A DNA stretch of 13,482 nt from Paracoccaceae bacterium (lineage in GTDB: Bacteria > Pseudomonadota > Alphaproteobacteria > Rhodobacterales > Rhodobacteraceae). Shown piece after piece: positions 7,839 through 13,482 of the stretch (its first letter is position 1; the number at the start of each line of letters is the position of its first letter). The notes beneath the pieces are model-generated. The model ran no database searches and was not told the DNA's origin. It saw nothing but the letters and a program-made list of their open reading frames with translations. Where the stretch lies: assembly GCA_013214715.1 (NCBI GenBank), contig JABSSB010000160.1:1-13482 (forward strand), written 5' to 3'. The position numbers and the translations under genes are program-made.

Positions 7839-9066
7839 TCAGCCGCCCAATCCAAGATGGAATTGGATGATGAACGCATTGGCCAGATCAACAAGAAAAG
7901 CCGAGATCAGCGGCAGAACTATAAAAGCCAAGGGAGAGGGCCATAGCGTTGCGTGACGGCGGTCATGTTGCGATAGTCGTGGGTGTCGCGCCTAGCGTCA
8001 CACCGGTAAAACCCGATGAGATGAAGCTGCAATATAGTTCTGTTCAGCCGCACGGATTACGAACAGCAAAATGAAGGCGACCGTGGCCATGGCTTGTCGG
8101 GTCAACGTGGTGACCAGACCCCCCGCATTGCTGGCCAAGGCCCAAAGCTGCATGCTCATCAAGGATATGGCTAGCAACACGGACAGGCTGAAGTCCGAGA
8201 TCCGGGCCATCGCTGGCGTGCCCGCCGGAGAGCGCCAATGCCGCATCACCTTTGGCACGAGGGTCGATAGAAGAATGCCAGCCAAAAGGCAGGGCACGAA
8301 AACCGGCAGGTTCACATTCGCCGCCACAAGGCTTTCATGGATCCCGAAACCGATCATCATCGCCACATGGATCCAGAGGAGCGACTCCATCAGGGCCGAA
8401 TTTGTGATCGGATCATGGGCTGTCGCCGCCTGTATGTCTGCGCCGTCAGCGGTATCTCCCGCATCGAGGCCCGCAGGAGCCAAATCGTGGCGGTAGATGA
8501 GAACCCGCGCAATCGGACTGCCCAGCAAAATCGCAACTATCAGACCAAGCGTGGCCGTCGCACTGCCAAGCTTGACTGCGCCAACAACGCCATCTTGCTT
8601 GGCGACCACCGGCCCACAGGCAATGGCTGTGCCATGTCCGCCGATCAAAGCCGCTGTGCCCATCATCACCCCGACTTTGGGCGGAAGACCCCAAAATGTC
8701 GCGCCCAGCATGCCAACAAGGATCTGCACAAACATGAACGCAATGGTCAGGCCGAACAGCACTGCGAGGATCGGACCGCCTTTGAGCAGGTCGAACAGTT
8801 TCGCGTTCAACCCGATCGTTGTGAAGAAATAGACCAGTAATGCGTCGCGCCCGGAAAAGATCAAAGGCCCCCTCACGACCGCTTAGCAAGAAATAGCCAA
8901 GAGTGATGAGCGCCGCGAACAGACCGCCGGAGACGGGCTCTGGACTGTTGAATTTTTGTTGGGAATCGATGCGCCGGGTCAGCTGGGCGCCAATGAAATA
9001 GACCACAATCCCAAGCGTGATTGCCACGAATCCGTTGATTTCAACAATTTCGGCGCTGGGAGGCAT
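7839..9066 (-). pseudogene. gltS: Sodium/glutamate symporter GltS, inactivated by four frameshifts
   Basis: GltS is a sodium-coupled glutamate importer of the inner membrane. The N-terminus (from ATG 9066) is intact through FNSPEPVSGGLFAAL and GAFDL. One extra T in the minus-strand CTTTTCC tract (8855-8858) shifts the frame; removing it gives FDLSGRDALLVYFFTTIGLN, the expected GltS sequence. The second frame carries the family core GGHGTAIACGPVV and SVLLAISLMSMQLWAL, then hits a premature TGA at 7998-8000. Reading on with one base missing near 8025-8027, one at 7967-7968 and one at 7930-7931 yields TGVTLGATPTTIA, then MTAVTQRYGP, then AFIVLPLISAFLVDLANAF, ending at TGA 7839-7841. These match the GltS C-terminus. 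Correction gives about 409 residues, against 401 in E. coli. The flanking gyrA and mipA frames are intact, which argues against general sequencing error. Confidence 0.88.
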
Positions 9067-9141
9067 CTGCGATGCCTTTTCAATGACTGCTTTGCGCGTG
9101 CCTGACCCGATCCACAGTCAGAGACTAGCGAAGACGCAGCC

Positions 9142-9954
9142 TCACCAGACGCGCATCACACCAATGCCAACATAAAACTGGGACTGTTCTGCCACTATTG
9201 GACTTTCGGCAGACGCCCCCATCAGCTTTGAATAGAGAAACCCGGCCCCAACGGCCCATTCCGGGGAGACCGGCTGTATCAGGACGGAGGCGACATAGAC
9301 ATCTCTCAGACCGCCACCGGGCGTATAAACCGGCAAGCCGGACAGCGCGGCATCGGCCTCTGAGACACCGAAATACGTTTGTGTGAACGAGCCGGACCCA
9401 TAATGCGTGCCCGCAGCAAGGCCAAGAGTTCCAAATCGGCCAAAGGGGACAAATTGCATGATGTTGGCATTTGCCGTCCATCCGCCATGCACATTGCCCA
9501 TGTCAAACAGGACAGATCCACCAACGGCGCCATATCGCTGATAGTCGCTTCTGTTCCATTGGCGGTGTAGATGCCCCCCCAAGTCGATGGTCCAGCTGAT
9601 ATCTTGCATGGAATCGACGGCAGGATCGTTGGAGCGGCTGCGTCCAAAGCGTAGAAGGCCAGAGGGGCCTGCGGCCCATGCATCTGTTTCCACCAAGTCG
9701 ACGGCTAGGTAGTTGGCCACCAGTCGCGATGTGTAGGGCCCCGATTGGAACTGCGCCACGGGCACGGGGACTGTTACGGTCTCTGCCGCCCCCATATAGC
9801 GGGGGCCGTTCCCGATCGCCAAAGCACCAAAGCTTTGGCCCGACGGCAATCGGAAAAATCCAAGAAGGTTCTGTGAAAAGGCGGGTGCAGGTCCAATGAC
9901 CAGAAAAGCCGCCAAAACAAAAACCGCCGAAAACTTGATGTGAACATTTAACAT
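9142..9954 (-). CDS. MipA/OmpV-family outer membrane protein
   Basis: This 270-residue protein begins with a Sec signal peptide: Lys7, a hydrophobic core at about 9-20, and a small-residue cleavage region at about 22-28. The body alternates polar and hydrophobic residues as in a beta-barrel. The family signature is clear near the C-terminus: TYFGVSEADAALSGLPVY at about 193-210, then GLRDV, W233, and SPIV at 251-254, as in MipA/OmpV (MltA-interacting protein) proteins. It ends in a terminal Trp rather than the more common Phe, which still satisfies an aromatic C-terminal barrel signal. The family is associated with murein-processing scaffolds or osmotic and antibiotic responses in enterobacteria; the role here is unknown. 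It sits 73 bp downstream of the radical SAM gene and 75 bp upstream of gltS, all on the minus strand. No good Shine-Dalgarno is visible, so the start is provisional. Confidence 0.8.
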   Translation of the reverse strand: MLNVHIKFSAVFVLAAFLVIGPAPAFSQNLLGFFRLPSGQSFGALAIGNGPRYMGAAETVTVPVPVAQFQSGPYTSRLVANYLAVDLVETDAWAAGPSGLLRFGRSRSNDPAVDSMQDISWTIDLGGHLHRQWNRSDYQRYGAVGGSVLFDMGNVHGGWTANANIMQFVPFGRFGTLGLAAGTHYGSGSFTQTYFGVSEADAALSGLPVYTPGGGLRDVYVASVLIQPVSPEWAVGAGFLYSKLMGASAESPIVAEQSQFYVGIGVMRVW

Positions 9955-10027
9955 ATGGGCAAGCAGTAGCGTGTTGACGTGGACCTGGCCAGCGATTGGT
10001 GAGGCGCCGCATTGCAGGCGCGCTTTA

Positions 10028-10972
10028 TCAGGCCGAACAGCTGGCTCCGCCCAGAACGCAGAATTTGGCGCAATGGGGATGATTTAGCCTTACCGGGCGT
10101 TCTGCCTGTTCAAGCGTTTGGCCCAGTTCGAATTCCGGATCATAGGGTAACAGCGTGCAGGCCAAAACACTGGGTGAGGCCGCGCCTTTGCGTTTCACCA
10201 CCATGCGAGAGCTGGCACACATGACACTTTCGGGACTTTTATTCAGAATACCCCAGCAGGCTGTTGTGATTTCCGGCACCTCGACCCGTGCATCCATTTC
10301 CGGAAACAGGACCGTCACAGCCGGATTTTTGGCGTCAATCTCATAGCCCCGTTCGGCAAAAAGCCGGGCAAACCCTGCGCGCGTTTCCGCGTCGCTTTCG
10401 CCCCAAAGCGTTCGCGCCGCCACAGCCATTCTGATGCCGCTATCTCGTAGCCAATCCATACCCTCCAAAGATTTGGCAAAGCTGCCTTTGCCTCGCTCCG
10501 CGTCATGATGGTCCGCGCTGAAATGATCCAGCGATATGCGCAAGGTCAGTTTCCCGCCATAGAGCTTTTGGAGCCTCAGTAACCCACGTTGCATAGATTT
10601 GCGCATCATCGGTCGCATCGCATTGGTCAGGATCAACACCTCATATCCCCGCGCAAGTGCGGCGTCGGCCATGTCGATCATCTGAGGGTTCATGAAGGGC
10701 TCACCGCCGGTAAAGCCGATCTCGCGCAGGTTCCATTGACGCGCGTCCAGCTGGTCAAGGTAATCGGTGACCTCATCAGCCGTCAGATACACCAAGGCGT
10801 CATTGGTCGGGCTCGACTCGATATAGCAATTCGCACAGGTGATGTTGCAGAGCGTGCCGGTGTTGAACCATAGCGTTTCAGGGCGGCTCAGCGCTACGAC
10901 CGCGCGTTCCGAGCCATCCGCCGTCACCAGACTGTCTTGAAATTTGCCCATATTGGCGGGAAGGTCTTTCAT
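10028..10972 (-). CDS. Radical SAM protein with extra C-terminal cysteines, function unknown
   Basis: This 314-residue protein has the radical SAM cluster motif C42-N-I-T-C46-A-N-C49 (CX3CX2C), which binds a [4Fe-4S] cluster that cleaves SAM. FTGGEP at 87-92 is the SAM-binding GGE motif, and EVLILTNAMR and LRISLDH are barrel strands typical of the family. The C-terminal part has six more cysteines (239, 252, 272, 301, 305, 312), including HCAKFC at 300-305, which suggests an auxiliary iron-sulphur cluster as in SPASM-like members. I do not recognise the substrate. The start at ATG 10972 is provisional: the frame stays open upstream (ATG 11029 is an alternative) and no Shine-Dalgarno is seen. 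The gene ends in tandem stops TGA TAA. It is divergent from zwf and probably the first gene of a minus-strand run with mipA. No precursor-peptide gene is evident beside it. Confidence 0.82.
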   Translation of the reverse strand: MKDLPANMGKFQDSLVTADGSERAVVALSRPETLWFNTGTLCNITCANCYIESSPTNDALVYLTADEVTDYLDQLDARQWNLREIGFTGGEPFMNPQMIDMADAALARGYEVLILTNAMRPMMRKSMQRGLLRLQKLYGGKLTLRISLDHFSADHHDAERGKGSFAKSLEGMDWLRDSGIRMAVAARTLWGESDAETRAGFARLFAERGYEIDAKNPAVTVLFPEMDARVEVPEITTACWGILNKSPESVMCASSRMVVKRKGAASPSVLACTLLPYDPEFELGQTLEQAERPVRLNHPHCAKFCVLGGASCSA

Positions 10973-10991
10973 AGTATGCGTGCCCGATCTT

Positions 10992-11008
10992 GTTTCGTGT
11001 TGCGAAAC
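10992..11008. promoter_or_regulatory. Inverted repeat GTTTCG-N5-CGAAAC in the radical SAM upstream region
   Basis: GTTTCG at 10992-10997 and CGAAAC at 11003-11008 are exact reverse complements with a 5-nt spacer, 20 nt upstream of the proposed radical SAM start. It lies where an operator for that gene would act. The regulator is not identified. Confidence 0.3.
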
Positions 11009-11036
11009 TGCCGCAAATCTTAGCGTCATCAAAGCG

Positions 11037-11059
11037 TTGCTGTAGCGCACGCACAGCAA
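11037..11059. promoter_or_regulatory. Inverted repeat TTGCTGT-N9-ACAGCAA between the divergent radical SAM and zwf genes
   Basis: TTGCTGT at 11037-11043 and ACAGCAA at 11053-11059 are perfect 7-bp complements. Inside the spacer, GCG (11045-11047) and CGC (11050-11052) can extend the pairing with one bulged A. It sits centrally between two divergent genes and is followed by GATAAA (11063-11068), a four-of-six match to a -10 box for zwf. It could bind a dimeric regulator of either gene. Confidence 0.35.
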
Positions 11060-11081
11060 TGTGATAAACCGCTGGGAAGAC

Positions 11082-11097
11082 ATGTTGGCGCTAACAT
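11082..11097. promoter_or_regulatory. LacI-family-type operator upstream of zwf
   Basis: ATGTTGGCGCTAACAT is a near-perfect 16-bp palindrome: the two half sites differ at one position, and the centre is CG. The form TGTTAnCGnTAACA is typical of LacI-family operators. In Rhodobacter sphaeroides the LacI-family regulator CceR controls zwf-pgl and other Entner-Doudoroff genes. The site lies 66 bp before the zwf ATG and just downstream of a candidate -10, a position suited to repression. Naming CceR is inference. Confidence 0.55.
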
Positions 11098-11162
11098 CGC
11101 AAGCTGTTACAGAAAGGCACCGCCCGAACCGGGTCGGTAGAAAAAGAGAAAGGACAGGGTCA

Positions 11163-12626
11163 ATGGTTTCGAGGGTCATTCCGGTCGACGCGTTCGATCT
11201 TGTTGTGTTTGGCGGCACCGGTGATCTGGCCCGCCGGAAAATCCTCCCGGCTTTGTTGCGCCGCTACTGCGTCGGCCAGATCCCGCCAAACGCCTCGATC
11301 ATTGGGGCGGCCCGGTCGGGTATGGAACGCGCAGAGTACCAGGAGTTCGTGCGCATCGCGTTACAAGAATTTGTGCCCGAGAAAACCGGCACGGCTGAGT
11401 TGGAGGGCTTTCTGGAGCGTGTGGATTACGTCCAGATCGACGCACGCGGAACGGATGGATGGGCGGATCTCGTCGCGCGTTTCCCGCAGGACCGCATCCG
11501 GGCGTTCTACTTTTCGGTTTCCCCGGTCCTGTTTGGAGACCTGGCCGAGCGCATTCGATCGAACGGATTGGTCAATGATCGGACGCGGATCGTGGTTGAA
11601 AAGCCTTTTGGCCGGGATTTGGCGACGGCGAAGGCTCTGAATGCGGCCTTGGCAGCCCATTTTGACGAGAGCGAGATCTATCGGATCGATCACTATCTGG
11701 GCAAAGAAACTGTCCAGAATCTGATGGCGGTCCGCTTTGGTAACATGTTGTTCGAGCCGCTGTGGAACAGCCAATATGTCGATCACATCCAGATCACCGT
11801 GGCGGAAACCGTGGGGGTTGGCGGGCGCGGCGAATATTACGACCAATCCGGTGCCATGCGGGACATGGTGCAAAACCATCTGATGCAGCTTTTGTGCCTG
11901 ATTGCGATGGAACCGCCCGCGAAGTTTGATCCTGACGCCGTGCGGGACGAAAAGCTCAAGGTCATCCGCGCTTTGGGTGAGGTCGCGCCATATCACATTG
12001 CGCGCGGCCAGTACGAAGCCGTGCCAAGCAACCCGCAGGCCCAGCCATCCTATCGCGAGGCAGTGGGCAATCCACGCTCCACCACCGAAAGCTATGTCGC
12101 GCTCAAGGCGCATGTGTCGAATTGGCGATGGGCTGGAACACCATTTTATCTGCGCACCGGCAAACGCCTGTCGGCGAGATCGTCCACGATTGATGTGATG
12201 TTCAAAGATGCGCCGCATTCAATCTTTGGCGAGTCCGCAGGACGCCACGCCAACCGGTTGTCGATTCGGCTGCAACCGAATGAAGGCATCACCCTGACAG
12301 TGACCATCAAGGAGCCGGGACCGGGTGGGATGCGTCTGGTGGATGTGCCTTTGGACATGACCTTTGCTGAAGCGCTTGGCCCGACAGCCGGGGAAACGGC
12401 AGATGCGTATGAGCGCCTGATCATGGATGTTATCCGTGGCAACCAGACCCTGTTCATGCGCGGGGATGAAGTCGAAGCCGCATGGGCCTGGACCGATCCG
12501 ATCATCGATGGGTGGAACGCGCGTGGCGAAGTGCCCGAACCGTATGAAACCGGCTCAAGCGGGCCGGCCAAGGCCGATCAGCTTATTGCGCGGGATCGGC
12601 GCGTATGGCAGGGCATCAAACCATGA
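11163..12626 (+). CDS. zwf: Glucose-6-phosphate 1-dehydrogenase
   Basis: Zwf oxidises glucose-6-phosphate to 6-phosphoglucono-1,5-lactone with NAD(P)+, feeding the Entner-Doudoroff and oxidative pentose phosphate routes. This 487-residue protein has the usual length. The nucleotide-binding motif GGTGDLA is at 17-23, EKPFGRDL follows near 145, the substrate-binding signature RIDHYLGKE is at 174-182 with His177 and Lys181, and the catalytic His is His239 in QNHLMQLLC. All key residues are present. The ATG at 11163 is chosen because AGGA at 11151-11154 lies 8 nt upstream; the frame is open back to 11061 but that extension lacks Zwf homology. The stop overlaps the pgl start (ATGA), so the two are translationally coupled. 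The upstream palindrome at 11082-11097 suggests LacI-family control. Confidence 0.98.
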   Translation: MVSRVIPVDAFDLVVFGGTGDLARRKILPALLRRYCVGQIPPNASIIGAARSGMERAEYQEFVRIALQEFVPEKTGTAELEGFLERVDYVQIDARGTDGWADLVARFPQDRIRAFYFSVSPVLFGDLAERIRSNGLVNDRTRIVVEKPFGRDLATAKALNAALAAHFDESEIYRIDHYLGKETVQNLMAVRFGNMLFEPLWNSQYVDHIQITVAETVGVGGRGEYYDQSGAMRDMVQNHLMQLLCLIAMEPPAKFDPDAVRDEKLKVIRALGEVAPYHIARGQYEAVPSNPQAQPSYREAVGNPRSTTESYVALKAHVSNWRWAGTPFYLRTGKRLSARSSTIDVMFKDAPHSIFGESAGRHANRLSIRLQPNEGITLTVTIKEPGPGGMRLVDVPLDMTFAEALGPTAGETADAYERLIMDVIRGNQTLFMRGDEVEAAWAWTDPIIDGWNARGEVPEPYETGSSGPAKADQLIARDRRVWQGIKP

Positions 12627-13294
12627 AACTGATCGACTATCCTGATCGCGACATTGCCGCGCTGGATCTGGCCCAGACGCTGGCCGAAGATCTTGAAACC
12701 TACCTGGACAGGCATGATCATGCCTCTTTCGTCGTGCCGGGCGGGACCACACCGGGGCCGATCTTTGACGCGCTCTGCGCGGCTGAGATCGACTGGTCTC
12801 GCGTGCAAGTGTTTCCATCCGATGAGCGCTGCGTGCCGGTTGTATCGCCACGGTCGAACGCAAAGCTGATCCAACAGCGTTTGCTGACCTCGCGTGCCTC
12901 TGCGGCGCGATTCATCCCGCTTTACGTCCCTGCCGAAACGCCTGAAGCCATGCTGTCCGCGGTCGAAGCCATGCTGGTCCCGGAACTGCCGATCTCGGTT
13001 CTGTTGCTGGGGATGGGAACAGATATGCACACGGCCTCTCTGTTTCCGGGCGTGGATGGGGTGGCCGAGGCACTCTCGCCCTCGGCCAAGCCCTTGGCCA
13101 TGCTGCGTCCCGACAGCCAGCCCGAGGCGCGTATCAGCCTGACGGCGCCCGTTCTGGGTGGTGCGATGAACAAGCATCTTGTGATCTTTGGCGATGACAA
13201 ACGCTTGGCACTTGAGGCGGCACAGACATTGCCACCGGAGGAGGCGCCCATCGCCGCAGTCCTGTCCGGCATGACCGTCCACTGGGCGCCCTGA
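12623..13294 (+). CDS. pgl: 6-phosphogluconolactonase (DevB/SOL-type)
   Basis: Pgl hydrolyses 6-phosphogluconolactone to 6-phosphogluconate, the step directly after Zwf. The 223-residue protein matches the NagB-like sugar-isomerase-fold lactonases (about 220-240 residues). Motifs are PGGTTP at 39-44 in the phosphate-binding loop, PSDERCVP at 65-72, and GMGTDMHTASLFPG at 130-143 containing the conserved His. In most homologues this last motif reads GMGEDGHTASLFPG; here Thr replaces Glu and Met replaces Gly (see findings). The ATG at 12623 overlaps the zwf stop by 4 bp, which decides the start over the track-length extension inside zwf. The pgi gene follows after 25 bp. Function is well supported by both motifs and operon context. 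Confidence 0.95.
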   Translation: MKLIDYPDRDIAALDLAQTLAEDLETYLDRHDHASFVVPGGTTPGPIFDALCAAEIDWSRVQVFPSDERCVPVVSPRSNAKLIQQRLLTSRASAARFIPLYVPAETPEAMLSAVEAMLVPELPISVLLLGMGTDMHTASLFPGVDGVAEALSPSAKPLAMLRPDSQPEARISLTAPVLGGAMNKHLVIFGDDKRLALEAAQTLPPEEAPIAAVLSGMTVHWAP

Positions 13295-13319
13295 TAGGCC
13301 CCAATCTTTGGAGAGTATG

Positions 13320-13482
13320 ATGTTCGAAGCTCTGAAACAGCTGCGCGCGGCGGATCAAACCCGGTCGATTGCTGATCTGTTTGCCGGCAACCAAGATCGC
13401 GCAGACCAGTTTTCGGCCAGCCTTGGTGACCTGCATTTCGACTATTCCAAAACCCATATCGACGCAGCGGTGATGCAGGCGC
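13320..13482 (+). CDS. pgi: Glucose-6-phosphate isomerase, 5' part only (runs off the window)
   Basis: The first 54 codons are present, beginning MFEALKQLRA and continuing through IADLFAGNQDRADQFSAS and DYSKTHID. This matches the N-terminal region of phosphoglucose isomerases, where a DLF...RA..FS...LDYSK pattern is conserved before the catalytic domain. Pgi interconverts glucose-6-P and fructose-6-P; placed after zwf and pgl it lets gluconeogenic fructose-6-P return to the Entner-Doudoroff route. Two adjacent ATGs occur (13317 and 13320). The second is preferred because GGAG at 13310-13313 is 6 nt away from it but only 3 nt from the first. The catalytic residues lie outside the window, so the identity rests on the N-terminus and operon position. 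Confidence 0.85.
   Translation, partial: MFEALKQLRAADQTRSIADLFAGNQDRADQFSASLGDLHFDYSKTHIDAAVMQA

Noticed and set aside
7836..7946. Plus-strand 36-codon ORF with a hydrophilic, charged product upstream of gyrA
   Set aside because: It is antisense to the restored gltS 3' end, whose minus-strand reading matches a known family; it has no Shine-Dalgarno of its own.
8446..9066. A separate 206-residue gene
   Set aside because: Only its first third is GltS-like; after the extra base near 8855-8858 the frame is the out-of-frame reading of the gltS core.
9955..10027. Possible RiPP precursor peptide next to the radical SAM gene
   Set aside because: The 73-bp gap holds no plausible peptide ORF with a ribosome-binding site; only a weak 5-bp stem (10004-10008 with 10017-10021) is present.
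10973..11218. N-terminal extension of the radical SAM protein by up to 82 residues
   Set aside because: The extension crosses all three inverted repeats and overlaps the zwf start on the other strand, and its sequence has no radical SAM character. ATG 11029 cannot be excluded.

Overview
The window looks like an ordinary chromosomal segment of a marine alphaproteobacterium of the Rhodobacteraceae (Roseobacter-type). The grounds are high GC content, dense gene packing with ATGA overlaps, a type-2 (Cox15-like) haem A synthase, an alphaproteobacterial-length GyrA (911 aa), and a zwf-pgl-pgi cluster of the Entner-Doudoroff/oxidative pentose phosphate entry. This taxonomic call rests on recognising protein families, not on a database search.

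Layout. (1) 75-3677, plus strand: trmJ-like tRNA methyltransferase, then ctaA (haem A synthase), then an M32 metallocarboxypeptidase that overlaps the ctaA stop by 4 bp. (2) 3678-3864: non-coding stretch with a GC-rich hairpin, a small inverted repeat and a strong Shine-Dalgarno that serves a 14-codon upstream ORF. (3) 3865-5001, plus strand: a Gfo/Idh/MocA-family oxidoreductase, convergent with gyrA at 15 bp. (4) 5017-10972, minus strand: radical SAM protein, MipA/OmpV-like outer membrane protein, a frameshifted sodium/glutamate symporter (gltS) and gyrA, read from right to left. (5) 11163-13482, plus strand: zwf, pgl and the 5' end of pgi, which runs off the window. They are divergent from the radical SAM gene across a 190-bp intergenic region holding three inverted repeats, one of LacI-family operator type.

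How the genes work together. zwf, pgl and pgi form a tight operon that interconverts fructose-6-P and glucose-6-P and oxidises the latter to 6-phosphogluconate. CtaA makes haem A for the aa3-type cytochrome oxidase. GyrA is the DNA-cleaving gyrase subunit. The others are housekeeping or peripheral.

The strongest non-obvious result is that gltS is a pseudogene. One insertion and three deletions break the frame, and its true 3' end is buried in what looks like the gyrA upstream intergenic region. Correcting the four indels restores a protein of about 409 residues ending in a recognisable GltS C-terminus. Other points worth a look are an apparent insert of about 59 residues with two extra hydrophobic segments in CtaA, the operator-like palindrome upstream of zwf, and the short upstream ORF overlapping the oxidoreductase start. 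I see no defence system, mobile element, CRISPR array, tRNA or rRNA, and no convincing new multi-gene system.
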